Source of the DNA: Flavobacterium johnsoniae
Lineage (GTDB): Bacteria > Bacteroidota > Bacteroidia > Flavobacteriales > Flavobacteriaceae
DNA length: 64,000 nucleotides
Direction: 5' to 3'
Assembly: GCF_001879205.1 (NCBI RefSeq)
Contig: NZ_MLFK01000002.1
Coordinates: forward strand, 434,001-498,000
The notes under the pieces are model-generated. The model did not search any database and was not told the DNA's origin. It worked only from the letters and a program-made list of their open reading frames with translations. Made by a program: the position numbers and the translations under genes. This document shows positions 33,358 to 41,961 of this stretch, in pieces; positions within the stretch are counted from its first letter, which is position 1; each line of letters opens with the position of its first letter.

Positions 33358-34644
33358 ATGAAAAATCCAATTGAAAAGAAAATACATTCTGTAGAAACAA
33401 ACGGCGCTTGTCCGTTTTTAAACAAATCGCATGTTCCGATTAATTTTGAAGATCCGGTACTTACAGCAAATCCAGAACTGACTTTTAAAGAATTAAGAAA
33501 TATTGCTCCTATCCAAAAAATTACTTTAGGGGATGGATTTCCGGTTTGGCTAATTTCTAAATTTGATGACGCAGTTACTGTACTTCGTGACCCACGATTC
33601 ATTAAATCACCCAATAATTTAAGAATTTCAAACGATGAGCCTTTAAAAGGAAAAACAGAGCGAGCATCATCTGCCTATATCCTTCGAAGATTTCACATGC
33701 TTGCTAATGATCCTCCAGAACACACCCGCCTAAGAAATTTTGCCCAAAAAGCATTTACACCAAAAATCACTGCAGGAATGCGTGTTCGAATTCAGAAAAT
33801 CACCGATGAATTAATTGATAAAATTCAAAACAACAAAAGATTCGATTTTATTGATGACTTTGCCTATCAGCTGCCCATTATGGTAATAGCAGAATTATTG
33901 GGGCTGCCAACCGAAGATCGCGAAAAACTCCGAAACTGGTCGGATATATTAATTGAAGTTCAGGTAACCGAAAAGAACAAAAAATCTATTGAAGAAAGTG
34001 CTGATGCTTTTATTAATTACTTGAAAAATGTTTTTGCTTTTCGCAGAAAAAAACCAGGAAATGACTTAATCACCGCCTTCTTAAAATTACAAGAATCCGA
34101 TGGACATATAACAGAAGACGAACTCTACGCAACCATTTTTCTACTAATTATTGCAGGTCATGAAACTACTGTTAACTTAATTAGCAACGGAATGTATGCT
34201 TTGCTGTCTCATCCTGAACAGTTAGACCTCCTAAAAAATAATCCTGAATTAATCCACTCAGCTGTAGAAGAAATGTTAAGATACAATGGCCCGGTTATAA
34301 ATTCAACGATGAGATTAGCGGCAGAAGATATTCTTATTAATGGAATTACAATTAAAAAAGGAGAAGGTGTATTAGTAATTTTTTTATCCGCAAATCAAGA
34401 TGAAACCAAATTTGATAACTCTCTAAATTTTGATATAACGAGAAAAAACAACAAACATCTCGCTTTTGGTTTTGGCATACATTTTTGCATAGGAGCTCCG
34501 TTGGGCCGCTTAGAATGCGAAATCGCCATTACTACTATTTTAAATCGTTTGCCAAATTTAAAACTCGATCCCACAATGGATTCTCCAGAATGGCGCGCCA
34601 GTAATATAATTAGAGGATTAAAAAGATTTCCTGTTGTTTTTTGA
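33358..34644 (+). CDS. cytochrome P450
   Basis: A soluble bacterial P450 of about 428 residues. The I-helix oxygen-activation motif is AGHETT, the K-helix ExxR is EEMLRYN, and the heme-binding loop FGFGIHFCIG contains the cysteine thiolate ligand. The HMLANDPPEHTRLR segment is typical of the CYP107/CYP109-like classes. No ferredoxin, ferredoxin reductase or biosynthetic gene lies beside it, so redox partners must be encoded elsewhere and the substrate is unknown. The start may be ATG 33358 (MKNPIEKK) or ATG 33316. Confidence 0.92.
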   Translation: MKNPIEKKIHSVETNGACPFLNKSHVPINFEDPVLTANPELTFKELRNIAPIQKITLGDGFPVWLISKFDDAVTVLRDPRFIKSPNNLRISNDEPLKGKTERASSAYILRRFHMLANDPPEHTRLRNFAQKAFTPKITAGMRVRIQKITDELIDKIQNNKRFDFIDDFAYQLPIMVIAELLGLPTEDREKLRNWSDILIEVQVTEKNKKSIEESADAFINYLKNVFAFRRKKPGNDLITAFLKLQESDGHITEDELYATIFLLIIAGHETTVNLISNGMYALLSHPEQLDLLKNNPELIHSAVEEMLRYNGPVINSTMRLAAEDILINGITIKKGEGVLVIFLSANQDETKFDNSLNFDITRKNNKHLAFGFGIHFCIGAPLGRLECEIAITTILNRLPNLKLDPTMDSPEWRASNIIRGLKRFPVVF

Positions 34645-34685
34645 TCTCCCCAGTTAAATAAAAATATTCGAAAAGTACTTTACAC

Positions 34686-34720
34686 AAAAAAAAGCTCCAG
34701 TTTAAACTGAAGCTTTTTTT
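34686..34720. terminator. bidirectional terminator between P450 and small membrane gene
   Basis: A-run, then GCTCCAGTTT/AAACTGAAGC (one mismatch), then a T-run. It overlaps the last codons and the TAA stop of the minus-strand gene. Confidence 0.75.
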
Positions 34721-34917
34721 ATTTTATTTCGATATATAACTGCTGTGCCCAGAATTAATCCGGCAATAATTAAATAAGGCAGATCTTCATTTATGGGCAT
34801 GTCTAAAGGGGGTTCAGGTGTTCCTACAGGTGGAGAAGGCGGATCCTGCTGAGCTACAATATTCCACACATTCAATACTAGAAAAAATACTAAAAAAACA
34901 ATTCTTTTGATCTTCAT
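34702..34917 (-). CDS. small secreted protein with C-terminal membrane anchor
   Basis: 71 residues: signal peptide MKIKRIVFLVFFLVLNVWN ending near IVAQQ, a Pro-rich linker DPPSPPVGTPEPP, and a C-terminal helix (about LPYLIIAGLILGTAVIY) followed by the basic end RNKIKKASV. This tripartite layout is common in flavobacterial small proteins and resembles sorting-signal architecture, but there is no PEP-CTERM or LPXTG motif. Function unknown. The reading frame ends inside a terminator hairpin. Confidence 0.6.
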   Translation of the reverse strand: MKIKRIVFLVFFLVLNVWNIVAQQDPPSPPVGTPEPPLDMPINEDLPYLIIAGLILGTAVIYRNKIKKASV

Positions 34918-35452
34918 AAACTTGGGGCGCTGATAATCAATAATATACAATATTGGCAAATATTTTTTAATAGAAATTTCTCATAAAAAACACTCTTTCA
35001 GGGAAATTCTTTGGCAAAAATATACGATTTTTAGAAAAAAACAACTTTATAGCTAAAAAGGCTCGATAAATTTAATATACGCATTGTGTTATAATTCGGA
35101 TTTTTTTATGATTTTAGTTTACTCTTTTAAATACTTTTTTGAATAAGTATTTTCTTTTACTATTCTATGTAATACCTTACCAAACGGGGAATTACTACTG
35201 TTTATTATCTAAAATTCATGTCATTATAAAATTAACCTTTATTTTCAAATCTGTAATAAGTTATTTAAAATTCTTACAAAATATTTTTTTATCAAAATCA
35301 TTAAAATTTTAAATAAGTCAGAAAGAACTGTAAATTCATTTTTCAAAAAGAGTTAAACATTTTCTTTTTAAATTCTCACCGTGAACAAGTCTCCGCGAAT
35401 TAATATATTTGCATAATAAAAAAGTCATTCATTAAATCTGGGCAAATAGTAA
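34918..35452. other. AT-rich intergenic region upstream of the C5 methylase
   Basis: About 535 bases without a credible gene on either strand. It is poorer in GC than its surroundings, with no clear palindrome or tRNA-derived repeat. The only signal I see is a TATATTTG box near the right end. Confidence 0.5.
35404..35411 (+). promoter_or_regulatory. possible -7 promoter box of the methylase gene
   Basis: TATATTTG fits the Bacteroidota TAnnTTTG box, 41 bases before the ATG at 35453. A clear TTG -33 element is not seen, so this is weak. Confidence 0.3.
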
Positions 35453-36442
35453 ATGAAAAAAACAGTTGGAAGTTTGTATGCTGGTGTAGGCGGTATATGT
35501 TTGGGTTTTGAAAAAGCTGGGTTTAAACTGGAATGGGCAAATGAATTTGACAAAAATGCCTGCATTACCTATAAAAATAATTTCGATCACAATCTTATTG
35601 AAGGTGATGTGATGGCTCTGGATGTTACTGCACTAGAAAAAATAGATATTTTAACTGCCGGATTTCCGTGCCAGCCGTTTTCGGTTGCAGGTTACAGAAA
35701 AGGTTTTGAAGACAGTCGAGGAAATCATTTCTTCAAAATTTTAGATTTTGTAGACCAAATGCGTCCTAATGTTATTTTTCTTGAGAATGTTAAAAACCTT
35801 AAAGGACACGACAAAGGAAACACAATTAAAGTTATCGAAAACGAAATAAGAAAACGCAATTATACTTTTGACAGTGCGGTTCTAAACACAAAAGATTTCG
35901 GAAACATTCCTCATAACAGAGAAAGGATTTTCATTGTAGCTTTTGATAAAGATTATATTAAAGATGATAAATTTGAATTTCATTTTCCTGAGAAAGAAAA
36001 CCTGACTAAGTCGATTAAAGATTTAATTACCGAAGAAAAGGTCGACGAGAAGTTTTATTATCACGAAGACAAATACATGTACAATATGCTGAGAGAATCT
36101 ATCACAAACAAGAATAGAATTTATCAGTTTAGAAGACAATACGTTAGAGAAAACAAGTCGAGTGTCTGCCCTACTCTAACGGCCAATATGGGAACCGGAG
36201 GTCATAATGTACCGCTAATTACAACCGATTTTGGTTTTAGAAAACTTACACCAAGAGAATGTTTTAGATTTCAGGGTTTTCCTGACGATTTTAAACTTCC
36301 TGCCATTTCAAATTCGCATTTGTACAAACAAGCCGGAAACTCTGTAAGTATGCCTGTTATTCAAAGATTAGCATCAGAAATATACAAGGTTATCGAAAAA
36401 GTGGAATCTAAAAAGTCGAAAAAAACTAAAGAAAAAGCTTAA
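35453..36442 (+). CDS. DNA (cytosine-5)-methyltransferase, type II
   Basis: 329 residues. C5-methylase motifs in order: I YAGVGGICLGFEKAG (SAM), IV GFPCQPFS with catalytic Cys73, VI FLENVKNL, VIII RERIFIVAF region, and X LYKQAGNSVSMPV. The variable target-recognition region lies between motifs VIII and IX (about 170-260). With a Vsr gene alongside, it probably protects a site in which a methylated C can deaminate to T. The 3' end overlaps the convergent endonuclease gene by 17 bases. Confidence 0.95.
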   Translation: MKKTVGSLYAGVGGICLGFEKAGFKLEWANEFDKNACITYKNNFDHNLIEGDVMALDVTALEKIDILTAGFPCQPFSVAGYRKGFEDSRGNHFFKILDFVDQMRPNVIFLENVKNLKGHDKGNTIKVIENEIRKRNYTFDSAVLNTKDFGNIPHNRERIFIVAFDKDYIKDDKFEFHFPEKENLTKSIKDLITEEKVDEKFYYHEDKYMYNMLRESITNKNRIYQFRRQYVRENKSSVCPTLTANMGTGGHNVPLITTDFGFRKLTPRECFRFQGFPDDFKLPAISNSHLYKQAGNSVSMPVIQRLASEIYKVIEKVESKKSKKTKEKA

Positions 36443-37652
36443 ACTGCCCATCCTGATTGTCTGTGGCTTTTTCGATAAAAGATTCGTATTCGTCTAATTT
36501 GGTAAAATCTATAAAATAGTCCTGATCTGTTGATTTTGTGATTTTCACGCTGTCATAACCTATTTTTCTGAGTTTATCATAAGTCAGGATTTCATTTTCT
36601 TTCAACAATAGAACATCACGAAGCATCCAGTCGGCCATTGCTTTGTTTGGATTGGTCATTAACGCTTTGCTCCCATCCTGACAGACTTTTGCCGAAAGAA
36701 TCGATCCATTTGGAATTTTCAGATTAAAATTCACATCTTTTTCCGGAAAAAAATCAGGAGCATTCTTTCTGATTTTTGAAGGTATCGAAATATAAACCTC
36801 TCCCGGATCTCTTTTTCTTCCGCCGGCATTCCACTGGTTCAACTGACTTTTAACAGGCACAATAGGTTCTTTTAATTTCTTTTTCGCTTCTGGAGAATAT
36901 AACGGTAGAATTACATAATCTACAAACGGTATTAATTCTTCCTCAGTCAATAAACCAATTGCACTTCGAAGCTGTTTTTGGTTTACCTCATCAAATTGTT
37001 TCGCCGACTCTGACTGCGCTAAATTTAAAAGCACATTTATTGGTTCTTCTAAAATTTCGATATTAATTTCAATACATTCTTGAGGAACTACAAAACGCTT
37101 CATTAAAACGCTTTTCGAAAAATTAAAATTGTATTCGTTTAACGCATCTTTGAATTTTAGCGAACTTTTAGTTTCTTCTATAATTTCAATTGAATCTTTA
37201 TCGATTAAATCATAAGTGGTTTCAAAAACTTTGATCAAAAATTTATCACGGCCAATAATATGATAAACTCTGTTTTGAGTATTATAAACCCGATCTGCAA
37301 ATTCAATTCGTTCATTTCTAAAATCAGCCAGTTTATTAGCAAGATCTAAACCTTTAAGCATTCTCAACTCAGAGCTGTGCGAATTAAATTCTGCTACTTT
37401 TTCAACTTTAGAACTTCCTGATAGTACAAATGTTTTAATTCCAATGCCACAACCGTTTATAATGGCGTCGTAGGCCACATCTGCCCGCGCCAGATTATCG
37501 GCTCCAAAGGCTTTACAAAAAGCATTCTCAGCAACTCTATACTGAATAAAAGGTTTATCTGAAGAACTAAACAAATTCGAAAACGCGCCAATTGCTTTTA
37601 AAGCATTTGTATAGTTTTCAATATTTTGATTAGTTTGAGTTTTTAGAAACAT
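36426..37652 (-). CDS. type II restriction endonuclease with C-terminal B3-like DNA-binding domain
   Basis: 408 residues. The C-terminal half (about 255-400) has the NgoFVII/BfiI/EcoRII-N B3-like pattern: QWNAGGRKRDPGEVYISIP, FFPEKDVNFNLKIPNG, AKVCQDGSKALMTNPN, MADWMLRDVLLL. The N-terminal half has RVAENAFCKAF and AYDAIINGCGIGIKTF, which could hold a PD-(D/E)xK-type active site (Asp ... IK). I do not see the HxK repeats of a phospholipase-D-type nuclease. The partner methylase is convergent, and Vsr is 3 bases upstream in the same operon. Its recognition site cannot be read. Confidence 0.7.
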   Translation of the reverse strand: MFLKTQTNQNIENYTNALKAIGAFSNLFSSSDKPFIQYRVAENAFCKAFGADNLARADVAYDAIINGCGIGIKTFVLSGSSKVEKVAEFNSHSSELRMLKGLDLANKLADFRNERIEFADRVYNTQNRVYHIIGRDKFLIKVFETTYDLIDKDSIEIIEETKSSLKFKDALNEYNFNFSKSVLMKRFVVPQECIEINIEILEEPINVLLNLAQSESAKQFDEVNQKQLRSAIGLLTEEELIPFVDYVILPLYSPEAKKKLKEPIVPVKSQLNQWNAGGRKRDPGEVYISIPSKIRKNAPDFFPEKDVNFNLKIPNGSILSAKVCQDGSKALMTNPNKAMADWMLRDVLLLKENEILTYDKLRKIGYDSVKITKSTDQDYFIDFTKLDEYESFIEKATDNQDGQFKLFL

Positions 37653-37655
37653 TAT

Positions 37656-38072
37656 TTATTTTGAAAGTTCAATTTCCTGTTTAATTTTTTCGATGCAAGA
37701 TTCTAATTCTTTTTGAATTTCTTTGCTCCAAAAACGCAAAACTTTCCAATTTTTTGAAAGCAGATAATCATTCACCTCAATATCACGCTTCATATTGCGT
37801 TCGATTTTAGGAATCCAATAATCGCGATTTGACTTTATTCGAAGCTGCTGTGTTTCCCAATCTTTTCCATGAAAAAATTCACTGTCAATAAAAATGGCTA
37901 TTTTATAATTTGCAAAGGTTAAATCCGGTTTTCCGAATACTTTTTTATTGTTTTTCCGATATCTATAACCCAATTTCCACAACGCTTTTGCCAGTCGTAC
38001 TTCATCTTTTGTAGCCGTACTTTTTATCGCCTGCATATTTTTTCTCCGTTGTTCTGGAGTTAAATTATCCAT
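37656..38072 (-). CDS. vsr: very short patch repair endonuclease Vsr
   Basis: Nicks 5' of T in T:G mismatches formed by deamination of 5-methylcytosine. 138 residues with NMQAIKSTATKDEVRLAKALWKLG at the start, GKPDLTF (catalytic Asp), IFIDSEFFHG and KIERNMKRD...NDYLLSKNWKVLRFW. The usual GCFWHGHDC zinc segment is changed to SEFFHGKDW, so the two structural Cys are missing; this is seen in a subclass of Vsr-like proteins. Sits between the two nuclease genes. Confidence 0.9.
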   Translation of the reverse strand: MDNLTPEQRRKNMQAIKSTATKDEVRLAKALWKLGYRYRKNNKKVFGKPDLTFANYKIAIFIDSEFFHGKDWETQQLRIKSNRDYWIPKIERNMKRDIEVNDYLLSKNWKVLRFWSKEIQKELESCIEKIKQEIELSK

Positions 38073-38113
38073 CGTTCGTTAAGATTAAATTGTCTTTGAA
38101 CGATAAATTTAAT

Positions 38114-38845
38114 CTATTTTTCTCTTAAACCCGAATATAAACGATTTACATTATGCAAATTACCAGACTGAATATAATAGTTTCCAGCATCCATTTTAGT
38201 TTTACCATTCAGCAACGCATTTTTAGAAATAACATATTGATTTTTAATTATGTAACGAATTGTTTTAGCAGAACAGCATCCTGGAATATCATAAGACCAA
38301 TCGAACTTTTGGATTTCCTGCCATAAATTTTCTTTTTTCTCCCCAATATTTTTTAAAATAAATTTTATATCAGGTTTAATTCTAACTAAAACAAAAAAAT
38401 CATAAGTATCTATATTTGAATTATCCAGATTCGGAATATATCTCCCATCGGAATCCCAATCTTTAGTTTCTAAAAGCAACAAATTAGAAAAGAAAGCTGC
38501 CGATTTTACACAAATTGATTTTCCGTTTGCTTTTAAATCTGTTTCATCCCAAATCCCTTTTCCGTGAATACTGAAATCCGGCGCTTCAACTTCTATGTTT
38601 TGAAGTTTCAAATTTTCATACAACACAATTTCTCCTAATTTTCCCTGAAAAGTATTTTGAAAAATCTCTGCATTTGTTCGGTTTACCTCACCGCCTGATC
38701 TTTTAATTCTATGAGATCCTTCTCCATAGACCATTTCATAAGCAAATTCAAAAGCTTGTTTTATAAAAACAACATCAACATCATTTTCCTCAAATCTCTT
38801 TTTTAAAGTAATGAAATAGTCATTATCCTTTTGCTCCAACTTCAT
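38114..38845 (-). CDS. probable PD-(D/E)xK nuclease of the restriction island
   Basis: 243 residues, cytosolic. FQGKLGEIVLYENL, then PDFSIHGKGIWDETDLKANG and SICVKS give the spacing E ... D ... (I)xVK expected of a PD-(D/E)xK core. I recognise no named enzyme. It starts the minus-strand run that continues with vsr and the B3-domain endonuclease, so it may be a second restriction enzyme or an accessory nuclease. Confidence 0.6.
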   Translation of the reverse strand: MKLEQKDNDYFITLKKRFEENDVDVVFIKQAFEFAYEMVYGEGSHRIKRSGGEVNRTNAEIFQNTFQGKLGEIVLYENLKLQNIEVEAPDFSIHGKGIWDETDLKANGKSICVKSAAFFSNLLLLETKDWDSDGRYIPNLDNSNIDTYDFFVLVRIKPDIKFILKNIGEKKENLWQEIQKFDWSYDIPGCCSAKTIRYIIKNQYVISKNALLNGKTKMDAGNYYIQSGNLHNVNRLYSGLREK

Positions 38846-38926
38846 GATTTTACTTTTGTCTTGAAAAGTAAAAATACATTTTTTATTGATAGAATAATAT
38901 TACAAAATTAAATCCCGCCAATAAAA

Positions 38927-38954
38927 AAAGCCTCTACATTGCTGTAAAGGCTTT
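38927..38954 (-). terminator. terminator after the tRNA(CAT)
   Basis: Imperfect hairpin AAAGCCTCTAC / GTAAAGGCTTT around an ATTGCT loop, 14 bases beyond the tRNA 3' end, followed on the minus strand by a T-run. Confidence 0.7.
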
Positions 38955-38968
38955 ATATTCTAAAGAAG

Positions 38969-39042
38969 TGGTCCCACCTGGGCTCGAACCAGGGACCACC
39001 TGATTATGAGTCAGGTGCTCTAACCAGCTGAGCTATAGGACC
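38969..39042 (-). tRNA. tRNA with CAT anticodon (Met elongator or Ile2)
   Basis: A complete 74-base cloverleaf: acceptor GGTCCTA/TGGGACC, D-arm GCTC...GAGC, anticodon stem CCTGA/TCAGG with loop CTCATAA, T-arm CCTGG-TTCGAGC-CCAGG. Discriminator A, CCA not encoded. CAT serves both elongator Met and lysidine-modified Ile; the T-arm side resembles Ile2, but sequence alone does not decide. Confidence 0.92.
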
Positions 39043-39188
39043 GGTTTAGAGGATGCAATATTACTACTATTTTTCATTCACTCCAAATATTTTAGGACTT
39101 GATTTGCATTTAATTTCAATTCAATCCTTTTGGTTTAAAAAGAAGATTGATTTTCAATACATTATTTAAAATCAAAAATGATATTTTT

Positions 39189-39593
39189 TTATCTAATTTC
39201 CTGGCAAAGCTCGACCAAAACTCCATTTGTATTCTTCGGATGCAGAAAAACCACGAGTTTGTTGTCGGCACCTTTCTTTGGAACTTCATTTATTAATACA
39301 AAACCTTCGCTTTTTAGACGGGAAATCTCGGCATGAATATCCTCGACATCAAAAGCGATATGATGAATCCCCTCTCCTTTCTTTTCTAAAAACTTCGCAA
39401 TTGGACTTTCCGGATTTGTGGCCATTAAAAGTTCAATTTTGTTTGTACCGGTTTGAAAAAACGAAGTCAAAACGCCTTCGCTTTCTACCGTTTCTTCTTT
39501 GTACGACGGAACGCCTAATAATTTTTCGAACAATGCATTAGCATCGTCCATATTTTTAACGGCAATTCCGATATGTTCTATTTTACTAACCAT
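39189..39593 (-). CDS. mce: methylmalonyl-CoA epimerase
   Basis: Interconverts the two epimers of methylmalonyl-CoA in propionate metabolism. 134 residues of the VOC fold: KIEHIGIAVKNMDDA with the first metal His, LLGVPSYKEETVESEGVLTSFF, GEGIHHIAFDVEDI with a further metal His, and a final VLVELCQE with the Glu ligand. The start ends two bases from the stop of the next gene upstream. Methylmalonyl-CoA mutase genes are not in the window. Confidence 0.92.
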   Translation of the reverse strand: MVSKIEHIGIAVKNMDDANALFEKLLGVPSYKEETVESEGVLTSFFQTGTNKIELLMATNPESPIAKFLEKKGEGIHHIAFDVEDIHAEISRLKSEGFVLINEVPKKGADNKLVVFLHPKNTNGVLVELCQEIR

Positions 39594-39594
39594 C

Positions 39595-41961
39595 TTATTT
39601 TAATTGAGTAACGTAAGTATTAAAATAACCGCATTCTGCAATTACATCCTGATAGTATTTAGTATCTGAGTAATCCTTTTGAAGGGTTTTGAATCCGTTC
39701 CAGGCAATAAAGTTTACTTTATCGTCATTTGCATCCCACCAATATCTAACACTGTTGTATTTAGTGTTATAATATTCGTTTCGTTCGCATTTCGAAATTA
39801 AATACACACATTTTGCTTTCTGCTCTTTTGTAGTTGCTGCCTGCAAAGCTTTTTGATAATACATTTTTGAAACGCTGCAGTCGGTAATCATCTTTTTCAT
39901 GGAATCTCTAAACGAATATGGACTTGATCCATAGCCTACAATACTTATTTCGTAAAAAGTACGTCCGTTTCCAAAATGCGAAATATTATAAAATGCATTT
40001 CCTAACAACAAACTATTCGTGTAAACATCTTCGTTTTTAGCCAGTTTATCCTGCATTTCTTTAATCGTAGTCAGGAAATCCATCTGTGTATATTTTCTTT
40101 TTTGATAAGCGACATGATCGCAGTCATGACAATCTTTTATACTTCCGTTAAACGGATTTCCTAAAAATTTATAATGCTGAACAGAATCTGTCTGCTTCAA
40201 AAATTCAATTGCTTCCGGGATTTTGTTTTTAAAAGTCGCCTGAACTGCCTGAAAGTTATTAATATCTTTTAAGCTCAAACTATAAATTCCGGCACCAATA
40301 TTCTCAATTTCGGTTTTATTTGACTTAGCCAAAAATGTTTTTATACCTTGAAGATTCTTTTCGTCATCATAAAAAGCATTCCCATCGTTCCAATAACTGT
40401 AACGCGATTCACCAAAAATCTCCGCCAGAACTAAATTTCCTTTTTCTCTGTAAAGTGTAGACAGATAACTTCTGCTCCATGAAGAAGCATTCTGATAGCG
40501 AAATTCCTGTCCTTTATATGTTTTAGGAAGCTCATTATACAGCCAGTTCAAATCGGCTATAATTGTTTTTTCGTTTTTATCAGTAAGCTTATCTATTTTA
40601 TTCAGGTTATTTACAAAACGCAATAAACGAAGCTGCATTCCTGCCAACTCGGTTTTAGGAAGCGTTTTTACCGCTTTATCAAAATTCTTATCTGCATTGG
40701 CATAATCTCCTTTTAAAGTCTGTAAATATCCCAGAGACAAATCCCATAAATAAGGCCTGTCAGTATTTCCTGCTGCCGAAATTTTAGCAATTAAATCCAA
40801 TGCTTTCTGATCAACCTTAGCTTGATTTTCAGCTTTGCTTTCTGCAACAGTCAGTTTCTTTTTGGGCTGGTCTTCTCCTGCTGCATCCTGCTGAAAAGAA
40901 TTATTGATAGACTGCTCCAGTGCGTTTACCAATCTTGTTGCCAGATAATTGAAGTGTTCGCTTTTAGGATCTAATTCGTAAATCTTTTCAATGGACTGTT
41001 TTTCATCTTTATAATATCCATGAACAGCCCAAAGTGCCGCTTTTTCTTTATTATTTTTTGCCATTGCCAGCGCTTTATTCCAATCTGTTTGATTTTTTGG
41101 ATTAAAACTATAAGCGGTCACCACTCTTAACTCTGGACATTTATCAAAAACCTGCGCATACAAATAATTTGAAACTGCGTATTTTTTTTGTTTATGATTG
41201 ATTCCCGCAACGTATGAAAGTGCACGGTAATACAAAACATTTTTAGGAACAGAACTTTCCGTTTTATTAAAAAAGTCAATTGCTTTCTGTTTGTCATTGC
41301 TGTAAAAACGAGCTTTCATGGTAAGAAACCAATATCTGTTTTTTAAGAAAGGATCCGAAAGGGTATTGTAAACATTCTCGATTGACTGGATCATTTTAGC
41401 ATCGTTGAATGTTTTTGCCACAACAGGCTCGTAACTCCAGTAATCTTTATTAATCGAAACAGTTTCTATTTTTTGTGCCAGATACAAAAACTCAACAAAG
41501 CTTTTTACTTTCTCATCTTTCAACGGCATTTTTTTACCCCATTTTACAGATGCTGCATTTTCTTTTTTGTTTTTATAATAGACATGAAGACTTGTAATTT
41601 CTTCCTTGTTCTTAATCGCATTTTTATTATCCGAATAATAATTCAGTTTTTCATCTCCAATTAAGAAATAATTTACCGTTGTTGTATCTATTTTTCCTTT
41701 TAGATAAGCTGCCCAATCTGATTTTATATCTTTATTAAAGCGGGAATTATGCTGGGTATCAAAACCAATTCCGTAAAAAATGCCGCCTGACAAAAAAAGA
41801 GGCGAATAGGATTTATCTGCAAAAGTTTCCGGAGTGAAATTCGAATTATAACCAAAAAAATCCCAATCGTCTCCACCTGCACACGCATAAATTATTCCAT
41901 ACACAAAAAGGAAAGCCGCACTAAAACCAAGAAACAACTTGCTTAAAAATATTCTTTTCAT
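39595..41961 (-). CDS. large secreted protein of unknown function, TPR-like
   Basis: 788 residues. N-terminal signal or anchor MKRIFLSKLF..., ending IIYACAGGDDWDFFGY. The rest is mostly helical with repeated helix pairs of TPR/solenoid character (for example AVSNYLYAQVFDKCP, KGDYANADKNFDKAVKTLP, CSVSKMYYQKALQAATT) and a CHDC pair near residue 600. The first 41 bases overlap the end of the preceding gene, so the two are coupled and probably co-function. I recognise no family name. Confidence 0.65.
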   Translation of the reverse strand: MKRIFLSKLFLGFSAAFLFVYGIIYACAGGDDWDFFGYNSNFTPETFADKSYSPLFLSGGIFYGIGFDTQHNSRFNKDIKSDWAAYLKGKIDTTTVNYFLIGDEKLNYYSDNKNAIKNKEEITSLHVYYKNKKENAASVKWGKKMPLKDEKVKSFVEFLYLAQKIETVSINKDYWSYEPVVAKTFNDAKMIQSIENVYNTLSDPFLKNRYWFLTMKARFYSNDKQKAIDFFNKTESSVPKNVLYYRALSYVAGINHKQKKYAVSNYLYAQVFDKCPELRVVTAYSFNPKNQTDWNKALAMAKNNKEKAALWAVHGYYKDEKQSIEKIYELDPKSEHFNYLATRLVNALEQSINNSFQQDAAGEDQPKKKLTVAESKAENQAKVDQKALDLIAKISAAGNTDRPYLWDLSLGYLQTLKGDYANADKNFDKAVKTLPKTELAGMQLRLLRFVNNLNKIDKLTDKNEKTIIADLNWLYNELPKTYKGQEFRYQNASSWSRSYLSTLYREKGNLVLAEIFGESRYSYWNDGNAFYDDEKNLQGIKTFLAKSNKTEIENIGAGIYSLSLKDINNFQAVQATFKNKIPEAIEFLKQTDSVQHYKFLGNPFNGSIKDCHDCDHVAYQKRKYTQMDFLTTIKEMQDKLAKNEDVYTNSLLLGNAFYNISHFGNGRTFYEISIVGYGSSPYSFRDSMKKMITDCSVSKMYYQKALQAATTKEQKAKCVYLISKCERNEYYNTKYNSVRYWWDANDDKVNFIAWNGFKTLQKDYSDTKYYQDVIAECGYFNTYVTQLK

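Noticed and set aside
34702..34917. PEP-CTERM or LPXTG sorting signal in the small anchored protein
   Set aside because: The Pro-rich linker and basic tail look similar, but the required motif is missing.
34918..39042. Integration of the restriction island at the tRNA(CAT) gene
   Set aside because: I searched the left side by eye for a copy of the tRNA 3' end and found none, and there is no integrase.
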